Shown here: positions 10,925 through 22,657 of the stretch, in pieces
How the letters are laid out: every line of letters begins with the position of its first letter
Position numbering within the stretch: the first letter of the stretch is position 1
From: Dromiciops gliroides
Lineage: Eukaryota > Chordata > Mammalia > Microbiotheria > Microbiotheriidae
NCBI RefSeq assembly: GCF_019393635.1
Contig: NC_057863.1
Coordinates: forward strand, 646,388,660 to 646,452,659
Length of the DNA stretch: 64,000 nucleotides
Direction: 5' to 3'
Position numbers and translations under genes: made by a program
The notes under the pieces: model-generated
What the model was told of the DNA's origin: nothing
Database searches by the model: none
Seen by the model: the letters and a program-made list of their open reading frames with translations, nothing else

Positions 10925-11590
10925 CAAGCTAATTGGCGGGCAGACCTGATTGACAGAATTAACGAGCCACTCTACAACTGCCAGCCACCCTTCAGCTTCC
11001 AGATGCCAGAGGTCAGGTGCTGGCCCTCACCAGGATTCCAGTCATGGCATGGCTGCCCTCATTATGATTTGGCCAGGCCCATGCAGGCGTGGGAGTGCAC
11101 ACCGGATCGGGGTCAGGGTCCATGAGTTTCTAATTTTAGGCAAAGATGGGGTCATAGAAACCTCAAATCACAATTCTTTACATTCCTCTCTTTGTTTCAT
11201 CAAGAAACACAGAGTGTTTCCTTGATGAAACAATAAATATTAAACAATAAACAATAAATTTTTTAAATAACAATATACTAATAACAATATAGGAAAGGGA
11301 AAATTCATATTATAGATGATGTATTATAGTAACAGAAAGAGAAAACAAAAATGTTCATTTAGAGTCCTGGAAATCTTGTCTTCGTTGAGTGTTAAGATGC
11401 CATCATGGGGACTGGATTGTGGTCTGGATTCTGGATTCTGGATACTTTTACTTCTTTAGCTGTTGAACTGCTGGATTTCCATTAATCTTTAGTATAGCAT
11501 TGTCAATGATAAAATTAAACAGCGAGAATTCTTCAAAATATAACTTGTATAGAATAAATTTAAACTTGAAACATACAGCATATTACAACT
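10925..11590 (-). mobile_element. ERV LTR (copy 2) and internal 3' region
   Basis: 10925-11182 repeats the LTR of 9030-9267. 11183-11590 is internal sequence continuing from the purine-tract side; it matches 55.76-56.10 kb closely and 46.6-46.9 kb distantly. The right edge (actcaaaaaggttatgacc) is where homology with gene B resumes, and gene B lacks the element. A broken fossil with no long frame. Confidence 0.65.
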
Positions 11591-11720
11591 CAAAAAGGTT
11601 ATGACCTTTGGGCAAATCCCTTCCCTGAGTTTCAATTTCTTCTTGTAAATTGATGAGGGCTGCAATATTTAATTCTGCATTATATTTCATCTCTACTTCC
11701 TATGCCTTTTGGTGGTTTAG

Positions 11721-12473
<753 letters not shown>

Positions 12474-12630
12474 GGGCAGCTAGGTGGCACAGTGGATAAA
12501 GCACTGGCCCTGGATTCAGGAGGACCTGAGTTCAAATCTGGCCTCAGACACTTGACACTTACTGGCTGTGTGACCCTGGGCAAGTCACTTAACTCTCATT
12601 GCCCTGCAAAAACAAAACAAAACAAAAAAG
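12474..12630 (+). mobile_element. Marsupial CORE-SINE
   Basis: Full-length SINE with an (AAAAC)n tail. The flanks aagaatgactttg and aagaatgactttga form the target duplication. Confidence 0.93.
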
Positions 12631-12910
12631 TTGCAACAAGAATGACTTTGAATGAATAAGTTATTTGGACTATTATAAATAACCCAAATTAGCTATAAAT
12701 GACATAGGAAGGAAGATGCTCTCTCTATCCAGAGGCAGAACTGATAAATAGAAATGTATGTAATATAATTTTACATATTTTATATACATGTGTATGTGTA
12801 TATTGTATGTGTATACAGTCACACCTACTTCTGTATAATTGTAGACATTCCTAGGTTGGGGATGTGGGAAGAAAACAATTTACATGATAATTTTGTTTTC
12901 TATTTGAAAG

Positions 12911-13917
12911 TGTAAACAAATTAATTCTTCATAACTGTAACTAACCTGGAAAAATTATATATAATTGGATTTATGAAAAATGATGATTACATGAAAAATG
13001 ATAAATTTAGAAAAAATTATAATTGGGCCATAAGTCCCTTCATGGTCGCCATTCAAATGTTAAATATTTTTGACTTGACTGGGGCTAATTTGGGGGGAAC
13101 TGATCTATGGATGACTAGAGGACTAATCTGGGGACTTTTGACTATTTGGCTATCTGACTGCGTTTAATTTAATATGGGCCGTTTATAAAGTTCCACCACA
13201 TTGCTCCCAAACTGATAGACTAAAGATTAAGAAGCCTCTTAACCAAATAATCAAAGCAGAGTTTATTTATGAGATACTATTTCAAATTAGGAATACAGGG
13301 AAAGAAAGTACAACCTGACTGCTTTCCTGCAGTCTCTTTCCACTGCATCTCTTTCCCACCTGCTGCTCTTCGAACTTCTTGAATACAATAAGGGCCTTAG
13401 CCGCCTCCAGCCTCAGGGCACATTACACTTTCCCTGGTTTGTATTAAGGCCTGTAACCTTGTCAGCCCTGTCTCTCCTTTTTCAAAGCAAACTCTCCTCC
13501 GTCCTTGTCCGCACTCCCCTCTAGTCAGCCCCTCCTCTAGTCCGCCTTTCTCTCTTGTCTCACTCCCAGGTCTATATATACCTTTTCTTTTCTCCACTCA
13601 AATCTCGGGGCTTCCTTCACCCCCACAGACCAAGCTAATCTGCCAGCCAGGGCTGCAGCTGGTTGGGGGGGTGGGGTGCATGCTCCAGCTTTCATGTGCT
13701 TCACCACAGGCTATCCGGGATCTTTCAGATAGCTCTGCTCAGGTTGGAGGGAGCTGGGGCTTTTTTTTTCCCCAGCTGTCTGACCTGGCGTCTTGTATAG
13801 CCCACGGGGCTTTTTCACTCAGCTGAAGCAGAGAGGGAGGGGAAGAGACCCTGAGGGCCTAAGAATTTCTAATCTCAGCCTAAAGGTAGGGTCCCCAAAT
13901 CAAAATAAATTTCCACA
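12911..13917 (+). mobile_element. Solo LTR with 4-bp target duplication
   Basis: A 1007-bp block begins TGTAAACAAATT and ends AATTTCCACA. AAAG flanks it at 12907-12910 and 13918-13921. The paralogous site in gene B (near 44820) is empty, reading tatttggaaggaatag. It has a TATA box (tatatata near 13573) and AATAAA close to the end, as LTRs do. A second member is at 31894. No internal retroviral sequence remains, as expected of a solo LTR. Confidence 0.88.
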
Positions 13918-14036
13918 AAAGGAATAGCAAGTTGTGCATAGTTGATGTAACTTTCATCTGAAATGATTTTTTGTTGTTGTACTGTTATGGAAGTACTTGT
14001 TTTATTCCATAAATTTAAAATAAAACTTTAAAACAT

Positions 14037-14195
14037 GTTCTGCTCATTCATCCTTACAACAACCTTTCATATTAGGTAATAGGAACCTGAGGCAAACAAA
14101 GGCTAAGTTTCTTTGCAAGGGACATACCGCTAATAACTGTATGAAGCTGGATTTAGGTTCAGGGCTTTCTCCACTGCACTACCAACTCCCTTTAC
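14037..14195 (-). mobile_element. MIR-like ancient SINE fragment
   Basis: Decayed MIR-type sequence (ttacaacaacctttcatattagg, gaggcaaacaaaggctaag, ending near ccactgcactacca). The same fragment is at 44944-45118 in gene B, so it predates the duplication. Confidence 0.55.
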
Positions 14196-14592
14196 TTTCT
14201 AGATAGTGGAATCTTTGGAATGAACCCATCTCCCTTTGGAGAAGGTGCACCAAGCACAAATTTTCATTTCCTAATATCCCAGGCTCAAGGCTGCTCCGGG
14301 CCAATAACCCTTTTTACCCAGTTTTGGGATTAGAAGTTTCTTCCAGAATGGAGCATAACAGGATGGGGCTGGGTGGGGGATTGGGGGTAGAGGGTTTGGC
14401 TATTTCTCAGAACAGGTTGTGGAAAACATGCTGTTTTGGGTTACTTGCATTACAAACACTAACAGGGGATTATGGACTCAGATGTGTGAACATAATGGGA
14501 TAAACCTCAAAATCAAGTGGTCCTCTGTCCTTTCCCTAAAGAGAACTAAATGACAAATTTCTCTCTATCCTCATCTCTGATTTCCCTACCAG

Positions 14593-14688
14593 GGCTTCCA
14601 GTTCCCAGAGAAGATGTGATCTCTTATTTTGAGCAGAGGGAATCACCAGGGATGTTGGAGCAAGAAGGCCTGAGGAGCTGCTGTCCAG
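14593..14688 (+). CDS. KRAB-ZNF gene A, KRAB-B exon
   Basis: The acceptor ttccctaccag ends at 14592 and the donor CCAG|GTGAGT follows at 14689. The 96-bp length is usual for KRAB-B exons. It encodes LPVPREDVISYFEQRESPGM, then LEQEGLRSCCP; the PxPREDVIxxFEQ core is the KRAB-B signature, which strengthens repression by KRAB-A. Phase 1 at both ends, compatible with the flanking exons. No frame disruption. Confidence 0.92.
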
Positions 14689-14723
14689 GTGAGTGAGGTG
14701 AAAGCAAGTTTAAGAGAGTATTG

Positions 14724-14870
14724 GGGGGCAGCTGGGTGGCACAGTGCAAAAAACCATGGCCCTAGATTCAGGAGGACCTGAGTTAAAATCCGGCGTCAGA
14801 CACTTGACACTTACTAGCTGTGTGACCCTGGGCAAGTCACTTAACCCTCATTGCCCCTCCAAAAAAGAAG
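14724..14870 (+). mobile_element. Marsupial CORE-SINE
   Basis: Full-length SINE with several head mismatches, flanked by agagtattg on both sides. Confidence 0.92.
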
Positions 14871-14959
14871 ATACAGGAGTGGTTTGCCAAGAGAGTATTG
14901 AGTGAAAAAGACCTCTAGGGGTTGTGAATCAAGTGCTAGATTTGAGGGCAGGAAGACCT

Positions 14960-15092
14960 GCCTTGGAATTCTTTTTCAGATATTTCTTAGCAGTGGCTTC
15001 CTGGGCTAATCAGTGAGCTTCAGTTTCCTGATCTGTAAAATGAGGGGGTTGGACTCCATGTCCTTTTAGTTGGCTTTCAGTGATTATCTATG
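14960..15092 (+). mobile_element. MIR/THER-like SINE 3' part
   Basis: Matches the widespread mammalian motif around tctgtaaaatgagggggttg followed by a tctatgatcct end. Old and fragmentary. Confidence 0.6.
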
Positions 15093-15665
15093 ATCCTGCA
15101 AGAAGTCCTTGTTTGAAATTTGTGGGCATACATAAAACTGCACACCCTCTGAGCGAGCAATACCACTACTAAGTCTATATCCCAAAGAGATCATAGAAAA
15201 GGGAAAACAACCCACATATACAAAAGTATTTATAGCTGCTCTTTTGTGGTGGCAAAGAGTTGGAAATTGAGGTGCTACCCATCCATTGGGCAATGGCCAA
15301 AGAAATTATGGTATATGAATGTAATAGAATGTTGTAAGAAACAGTAAGCAGGTAGATTTCAGAAAAACCTGGAGTTACATAAATTGATGCTGAGTGAAAT
15401 GAGCAGAACCAAGAGAACTTTGTATACAGTCACAGCAACATTGTGTGCTGATCAACTGTAATAGATGTAACTCTGCTCAGCAATATAGTGATGCAAGATA
15501 TAATTCCAAAGGACACATGATGGAAATGCTCACCACATACAGAAAAAAAAAAACTGAAATCTGGATGCAGATTGAACCCTACTGTTGCTGCTTTTTTTTT
15601 CTTTTCTAAGGTTTTGCCCTTTTGTTGTGAATTTTCTTTCACAACATGACTAATGCAAATAAATA

Positions 15666-15810
15666 TTTTTTTTGTTGGGTGAGGCAATGAGGGTTAAGTG
15701 ACTTGCCCAGGGTCCCACAGCTAGTGTCAAGTGTCTGAGGCTGGATTTGAATTCAGGTCCTCTGAAATCCAGGGCCAGTGCTTTATCCACTATGCCACCT
15801 TGCTACCCCA
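15666..15810 (-). mobile_element. Marsupial CORE-SINE
   Basis: Reversed SINE inserted in the L1 3' UTR, with a short internal deletion in the core. Confidence 0.9.
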
Positions 15811-15859
15811 TGCAGATATATTTTAAATGTGTTTGTACATATATAAACTATATCAGATT

Positions 15860-15885
15860 CCTTCCTTCCTTCCTTCCTTTCTTTT

Positions 15886-15949
<64 letters not shown>

Positions 15950-15966
15950 TTTCTTTCTTTCTTTTT
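15860..15966. repeat. (CTTC)n/(CTTT)n microsatellite
   Basis: About 100 bases of pyrimidine tetramers, probably grown from the L1 3' UTR tract. Confidence 0.95.
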
Positions 15967-16107
15967 AGATTGCTTTCTTTCCTGAGGAAGGGAGAGGGAA
16001 AAAAGGGAGGGAGACTAATTTGGAATTAGAAATCTTATAAAAAATAATGTCCAAAGTTGAAAACTAGTAATAAAATACTTTTATGATTTAAAAAAAAAGA
16101 ATCTGTG

Positions 16108-16930
16108 GGCATGGAATTCTTTTGGGAGGTGGTCTGGAGAGGGAAGGCCCTAAAGTTAAAGGGGGATGGGCAATTATAGAGGAATGTGGGCTTTAGCTGG
16201 GGCTTCAGGGAATCCAGAGTGAAGATTCTAGACAATAGGGATTTGAAAGAAAATCCATGGAGTCAGGAAGTGGAGTGTTCTGTTCACAGGAGACAAAGGA
16301 GGCCCATATAACTGGATTATTCCATATATAGAAGAGAAATTGGTTAAAAGAAGACTGGAAGGATAGCAGAACGTTAGGTGAAGAAGTGTTCACACAGTCC
16401 TAGAGAGGATTTTCTATTTCTTCCTTTTGCTGGGGAGCCAGTAGAGTAGGTGGTGGCATGGTCAGGTAGGAGCTTTAGGAAGATGGATTTGATACCTGAG
16501 GGGAGGAATAACTAGATGGGGAGGAGACTTGAGTCAACTGAACCAACCATCAGGCTCTTCCAGTATCTCAGATGGGAGATGATTGTGTCCTGAATGAAGA
16601 AAGGGACAGTGTTCTAAGAGATGTTACAAAGGATGTGTCACAGAACTTTGCAACAGATTGAAGATGGGGGTTAGAAGTGTGAATGTGTGAGATGCAGTAA
16701 GATGTAAGACTGGACCATTGGAAGGATACCTCAGAGAGCATCAGAAAAGTAGAAAGAAGAAAGCATTGGGAAAAAGAGAGTTTCTTTCTGGAGATAGAAG
16801 GATAACCAGTAGAGAGTAATGTTACTAAAATCTAGAGAGAAGAGTATCAAGAATTGGTGGTGATGGACAGTGTCGAAGCCTGCAGAAAAGTCAAAGAAGA
16901 GAATAAAGAAATGGCCATTGAATTGAGCAA
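16108..16930 (+). mobile_element. Fragment of a long marsupial interspersed repeat
   Basis: Resembles the family marked by 'ggagccagtagag', 'ggtggcatggtcaggtagg' and 'cagtatctcagatgggag'. Related pieces lie at 18140-18310, 45725-46171, 49380-49600 and 52410-52810. I cannot name the family. The gene B counterpart (45725-46171) is cut by a retroviral LTR. Confidence 0.5.
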
Positions 16931-16933
16931 TTT

Positions 16934-17087
16934 CTTTTTCTTTTTTTCTGTTTTGGTGGGGGCAATGAGGGTTAAGTGACTTACCCAGGGTTACACAGCT
17001 AGTGTCAAGTGTCTGAAGCCAAATTTGATTCAGGTCCTCCTGAATCTAGGGCTGGTGCTTTATCCCTTCTGCCATCTAGCTGCCCCC
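16934..17087 (-). mobile_element. Marsupial CORE-SINE
   Basis: Reversed SINE. The flanking attgagcaatttc occurs on both sides. Confidence 0.92.
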
Positions 17088-18589
17088 AAATTGAGCAATT
17101 TCAAGATTACTGGCAATCTTGGAGGAAAAGGTTTCAGTTGGACTATGAATTTGGCAGATGGACTCCACAGAGTTTCAGAGAAAACCCGGGAAACGTGTTG
17201 GAGACACCCATTGTAAACGGCAATTTCCAGCTATTGGACAGCGTTGCATGGGGAGGCATGGATCAAGTGAGGGTGTTCTGATATATGTGCTTTTATTGGT
17301 GGCAATAGGGGAGGAGTCATTAGTATGAGAGAGGTTGAAAACTAGTGAAAAATGGGGATACTAGAGGAAGTAATATGTTAACACAGAAAATGGAGTTGAA
17401 TGTTATAATTTGCACACATAAAGGGGTTTGCTTTAGCAAGCTGAGGGATGATCTTTTCACCTGTGCCTTGGCCAAAAATGAAAAGAAGGCATCTGATTTA
17501 TGTGACATGAGAGGATAAGATAGCCCTTGACAAATGTTCAGGGTTTTTTTCCCCAGTAAAATAAGAGATCAAGTTCTCAGGTACATTGTTGTAGATGGTG
17601 ATTGGGGCAGTAGCAAGCCATAAGGAACAGGTGGGGATGAATGAAAAGTGGCCCAAGGAGTCCGTTAGGGAGATGTCAAACCATTGACTTGCTATAATGA
17701 GGGCACAGATGAGATTAAGGAGCCTATATTTGTATTATAGGAAGCCTGGATTCATGATTTTCTCTCCCCCAGTCAGTAGCACATGAGTGTGGAGTAAAAG
17801 CTACTGCCTTTTGTGGCTGAATCTATGTTCCCTTCTTGGAGAATTGTTGTCCAGGTGTATGGAGGTGACCACTATCTCAGTTTAGGAAGCAGGGAGGTAG
17901 AAATTAGCAGGTATCCCATAGCATGATATCCTTTGGAATCTAGAAAGAAGCCTCTGAAATCTCCAATATTGGGTCTGGTCAGGTTTCATCAGGGTTGGAA
18001 CCTGACAAAGGTGACTACTTTGGGATGATTAAATGTAAGAAAGAGACAAACATGGCTGAGGCCCTAACATGCAACTAACAGCCACAGAGAGCCCAGAAAA
18101 TAGGTATTGAGGCAAAGGGAAGGGGTCCAGTCAGGAAATCAGTAAACAATGATGAAGCATCCTCTGTTTTTAGGCATTGTGCTAAGCCATGAGGATACAA
18201 AGGAAGGCAAAAGACAGAACTTCCTGTCCAGGAGCTCAGAATCTATTGCAAACACTAAAAGGGGAAGAGAAATGGAGGTGATATGTTTAGTCCTGTGCAC
18301 AAAGCATGCCCAGTAAGAGAGTTTATATTCTAGTCTGAGCTATTGGGATTTGGGTCTAGTCACCCAGCCATTCTAAGGTCATGGCCTGAGTTCTGAATGT
18401 AATGAATATGCCAGCCTTTTCTGTGTCACTAATTTGTTGTGAGGATCCAGTGTGTTTGAGTGTGAATTTTTTTGTAAATTAAATCATCCTTGGGATGTGA
18501 GCTAATGACATTGTAAAATGATTGGTTCTGCCCATGTAAGTTTGGAGATTTTTTTTTCATTTTTTTGTTCTGCCAATGGATGGAAGGGA

Positions 18590-18592
<3 letters not shown>
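17088..18592 (+). other. Gene A intron before the finger exon
   Basis: Mostly unassigned. 17885-18560 is collinear with 49132-49765 and 49911-50000 of gene B. 18140-18310 belongs to the long repeat family (gtgctaagccatgaggatac). Gene B has a SINE at 49766-49910 that gene A lacks. Confidence 0.55.

Positions 18593-18634
<42 letters not shown>
18593..18634. repeat. (TG)21 tract just upstream of the finger-exon acceptor
   Basis: Perfect dinucleotide run ending about 40 bases before the acceptor at 18673. Gene B keeps a longer tract at the equivalent place. It lies where a branch point and polypyrimidine tract are expected. Confidence 0.95.
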
Positions 18635-18635
<1 letters not shown>

Positions 18636-18673
18636 TGTCAGTGTGTATATTTTTTGTTTTTTGCTTCTTTCAG

Positions 18674-20388
18674 AAGGAGAGATCAGACTTGAAATAAAGG
18701 AAAGTAATGCAGAGCTAATCCTTTCTCTGGAAGAAACTCACAAGCTTCAGAAGAGAGAAATCTGTGCTGCACATGAGAGAATCCCCATTGGAGAGAAAAT
18801 GTATGGCTGTAATCAGTGTGGAAAGCCTTTTAGATCCAGCTCCAATCTTGATGATCATCAGAGAAACAACACTGAAAAGAAACCTTATGAATGCAAGCAA
18901 TGTGGAAAGGCTTTGAAATGGAGGAAGAGTATTGATATACATCAGAGGATCCATACTGGAGAGAAACCTTATGAATGCAATCAGTGTGGAAAGGCTTTCA
19001 AAAAACAGTTTAGTCTTAATAGACATCAGGGAATCCACAGTGGAGAGAAACCTTATGAATGCAATCAGTGTGGAAAGGCTTTTACAGGAAAGTCTTATCT
19101 TAATGAGCATCAGAGAATCCACACTGGAGAGACACCTTATGAATGCAATCAGTGTGGAAAGGCTTTTATGCGAAAATCTCATCTTAACTCTCATCAGAGA
19201 ATCCACACTGGAGAGAAACCTTATGAATGTAAACAATGTGGAAAGACTTATAAACACAGGATTAGTCTCAAAATGCATCAGAGAATCCACACTGGAGAGA
19301 AACCTTATGAAAGTAATCATTGTGGAAAGGCTTTTACATTTAGGTCTGGTCTTAACAAACATAAGAGTATCCACACTGGAGAGAAACCTTATGAATGTAA
19401 ACAATGTGGAAAGACTTATAAACATTGGAATATTCTCAATATTCATCAGAGAAAACACACTGGAGAGAAACCTTATGAATGTAAACAGTGTGGAAAGGCT
19501 TTTACATTTAGATATTATCTTAAGGAACATCAGAGAATCCACACTGGAGAGAACCCTTATGAATGTAATCAATGTGGAAAGGCTTTTACATTTAGGTCTG
19601 GTCTTAATAAACATAAGATTATCCACACTGGAGAGAAACCTTATGAATGCAATCAGTGTGGAAAGGCTTTTACACAAAAGTATAATCTTACGGAGCATCA
19701 GAGAATCCACACTGGAGTGAAACCTTATGAATGTAAGCAATGTGGAAAGACTTATAAACATATGACTAATCTCAATATGCATCAGAAAATGCATAATGGT
19801 GAGAAACCTTATGAATGTAATCAATGTGGAAAGGCTTTTACGTTAAAGTTTTATCTTAGCCAACATCAGAGAATCCATACTGGAGAGACACCTTATGAAT
19901 GCAATCAGTGTGGAAAGGCTTTTAAACAAAAGTATTATCTTAAGGAACATCAGAGAATTCACACTGGAGAGAACCCTTATGAATGTAATCAATGTGGAAA
20001 GGCTTTTACATTTAGGTCTGGCCTTAACAAACATCAGAGAATCCACACTGGAAAGAAACCTTATGAATGTCATCAATGTGGAAAGGCTTTTCCACAAAAG
20101 TCTAGTCTTAACAGACATCAGAGAATCCACACTAGAGAGGAACCTTATGAATGTCATCAATGTGGAAAGGCTTTTCCACAAAAGGCTAGTCTAAACAGAC
20201 ATCAGAGAATCCACACTGGAGAGAACCCTTATGAATGTAATCAATGTGGAAAGGCTTTTACATTTAGGTCTGGTCTTAACAAACATCAGAGAATCCACTC
20301 TGGAAAGAAACCTTATGAATGTAATGAATGTGGAAAGGCTTTTCCACATAAGTCAAGTCTTAACAGACATCAGAGAATCCACACTTGA
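18674..20388 (+). CDS. KRAB-ZNF gene A, terminal exon with 19 C2H2 fingers
   Basis: The acceptor cttctttcag ends at 18673 and the exon enters in phase 1. Joined to the upstream exons it gives a 656-residue protein with stop TGA at 20386-20388. A linker of about 40 residues ([19 protein letters not shown]) precedes 19 units of the YECxQCGKAF...[10 protein letters not shown] type. Finger 1 lacks its last histidine (HQRNN) and finger 7 lacks its first cysteine (YESNHC), so 17 look able to bind zinc. Fingers 7, 10, 15 and 18 share the TFRSGLNKH helix. Expected role: sequence-specific nuclear repressor. An open frame extends upstream through the TG tract but is intronic. Target unknown. Confidence 0.93.
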
Positions 20389-20440
20389 GAGAAACCTTAT
20401 GAATGTAAACATTGAAGAAAGTCTTTTACACAGAGGGTTT
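20389..20440 (+). pseudogene. Relic of a further finger after the gene A stop
   Basis: The sequence after the stop continues as finger-linker code (gagaaaccttatgaatgtaaac). The stop arises where the usual GGA of the HTGEK linker reads TGA. A further in-frame stop follows. The ancestral array was therefore longer at its C-terminus. Confidence 0.75.
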
Positions 20441-20442
20441 AT

Positions 20443-20597
20443 TTTATTTTATTTTTTTTTTTGCAGGGCAGTGGGGGTTAAGTGACTTGCCCAGGGTCAC
20501 ACAGCTAGTAAGTGTCAAGTGTCTGAGGCCGGATTTGAACTCAGGTACTCCTGAATCCAGGGCCAGTGCTTAATCCACTGTGCCAACTAGATGCCCC
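20443..20597 (-). mobile_element. Marsupial CORE-SINE
   Basis: Reversed SINE separating the gene A 3' end from the L1. No canonical AATAAA is seen between the stop and this SINE, so the gene A polyadenylation site is unknown. Confidence 0.92.
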
Positions 20598-21454
20598 TCC
20601 TTATCTCTTTTAATGAGATCTATTTTTGCCTGTGCTTTGTCTGAGATAAGGATTGCTACCCCTGCTTTTTTTACTTTAGCTGAAGCATAATATATTCTGC
20701 TCCAGCCTTTTACCTTTACTCTGTGTGTATCTCTCTGCTTCAAATGTGTTTCTTGTAAATAGCATATTGTAGGATTCTGGCTTTTAATCTACTCTGTGCA
20801 ATTCGCTTCCGTTTTATAGCAGAGTTCATCCCATTCACATGCACAGTTATTATTACTGTCTATTCCCCTCCATTCTACTTACCCCCTTTGTACTTCCCCC
20901 CCTTCTTTCACCCTCTTCCTCCTCACCAACGTTTTGCTTCTTACCCCGCCTCCCCCAATCTGCCCTCCCTTTTTATCACCCCCCTCTCTTTTCTTTACCC
21001 TTTTCTCCCTTACTTTTGCCCTCTCTTCTATAAGTCCCCCCTTCCCCTTCCCCTTTTATTTCCCTAAAGAATAAACTAAGTTTTTTCATCCAAATGAACA
21101 TATATGTTATTCCCTCTTTGAATCAAACTTAATGAGAATAGGGTTGAAACAATGTTCACCCCTCCCTTCTTTCCCTCTATTGTAATAGGTTTTTTTTTCA
21201 CCTCTTCATATGATGTAATTCACCCCATTCCACCTTCCCTTTCCTCTTCTCCCTATAAGCCCCCTTTTTAACCCCTTACTTTCCTTTATGTCATCACATC
21301 AAAGACAATTTATATTTATACCCTCTGTGTATAATCCCTGTGTCTGCCCAAATACATTTACAAATCTCAAGAATTATAAGTATTATCTTCCCGTGTAGGG
21401 ATGTAAACAATTTAACCTAATTGAGTAACTTTTTTTTTTTCCCTGTTTACCTTT

Positions 21455-22651
21455 TTAAACTTCTCCTGAGTCTTGTATGTTAAGATCAAATTTTCTATTC
21501 AGTTCTGGTCTTTTCCTCAGGAAACCTTGAAAGTCCCCAGTATCATTGAATGTCCATCTTTTCCCATGAAACAGAATGCTCAGTTTTGCTGGGTAATAGA
21601 TTCTTGGCTGCAGTCCAAGCTCCTTTGCCTTCCAGAATATCATATTCCAAGCCTTGCGATCCTTTAATGGTTTTTTTTTTGCTTTGTTTTGTTTTGTTTT
21701 GTTTTTTTGGTGAGGCAATTGGGGTTTTGTGACTTGCCCAGAGTCACACAGCTAGTAAGTGTCAAGTGTCTGAGGCCAGATTTGAACTCAGGTACTCCTG
21801 AATCCAGGGCCGGCGCTCTATCCACTGCACCACCTAGCTGCCCCCATGATCCTTTAATGTTGAAGCTGCTAGGTCCTGAGCAATCCTGACCATGGCTCCA
21901 TGATATTTAAATTGCTTCTTTCTGACTGCTTGGAGTATTTTCTCCTTCACCTGATAATTCTGGAATTGGCTACAATATTCCTTGGAGTTTTCCTTTTGGG
22001 GTCTCTTTCAGGAGGTGTTCAGTGGATTCTTTCAATGACAATTTAATCCTCTGATTCTATAATCTCAGGGCAGTTCTCCTTAATAATTTCCTGGAATATG
22101 GTGTCTAGACTCTTTTTCTGATCATGGCTTTCAGGCAGTCCAATGATTCTCAAATTGTCTCTCCTGGATCTGTTTTCCAGATCAGTTGTCTTTCCAATGA
22201 GGTATTTCACATTTTCTTCTATTTTTTCATTCTTTTGATTCTGCTTGACTGATTCCTGGTGTCTTATGGAAACCTTATCTTCCAACTGTCCAATTTTAAT
22301 TTTGAGGGATTGTTTTCTTCAATGAGACTATGCACCCTTTTTTCCCATTTGGCCAGATGAATTTTTTAAGGAATTGTTTTCTTCAGTCAATATTTGTGCT
22401 TCCTTTTCCAAGCTGCTGATTCTTTTTTCATAATTTTCTTGTGTTGCTTTCATTTCTCTCAATTGATTTTTAAAATCCTCTTTGAGCTCCTCCCAGAAGG
22501 CTTTTTGTTCTTGAGACCAATTCATCTTCCCTCTTGAGGCTTCACATGTAGGCAGTTTGGGAATATTGTCTTCATCTGAATTTGTGTTTGCCTCTTCCCT
22601 GTCAACACAAAAGCTCTCAATGGTGAGAGTTCTTTTTTCTTTTTTATGCAT
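21455..22651 (-). pseudogene. L1 ORF1 (broken)
   Basis: The start region reads MHKKEKRTLTIESF, followed by a heptad-rich coiled coil (22550-22330), the RRM-like centre (RSRRDNLRIIGLPE, near 22160) and the C-terminal domain ending LNIQDSGEV at 21458. The frame is interrupted near 22290-22330 and by a SINE at 21669-21846, so it cannot make a whole ORF1 protein. ORF1 proteins are trimeric RNA-binding chaperones of the L1 particle. Confidence 0.85.
21669..21846 (-). mobile_element. Marsupial CORE-SINE in L1 ORF1
   Basis: Reversed SINE with a (TTTTG)n tail, flanked by gatcctttaatg on both sides. Confidence 0.93.
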
Positions 22652-22657
22652 AATACA

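Larger units (their letters stand above)
15096..16100 (+). mobile_element. L1 ORF2 C-terminus and 3' UTR (older subfamily)
   Basis: Sense fragment: the 'tatagctgctctttt' and 'gagtgaaatgagcagaacc' ORF2 segments, then a 3' UTR with a purine-rich run near 15985 and an A-rich end near 16095. It is interrupted by a SINE and expanded by a TTTC microsatellite. Confidence 0.85.

Noticed and set aside
18565-18673. Upstream extension of the finger frame through the TG tract (VCVCVC)
   Set aside because: It lies before a good acceptor (cttctttcag) in the expected phase, so it is intron. The same applies to gene B at 50001-50118.
18715-19824. Long open frame on the - strand opposite the finger exon (369 codons), and similar ones at 50169-50906 and 19843-20181
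   Set aside because: They are the mirror of the 84-bp finger repeat: every unit repeats the same antisense peptide ([20 protein letters not shown]). The real code is the C2H2 array on the + strand.
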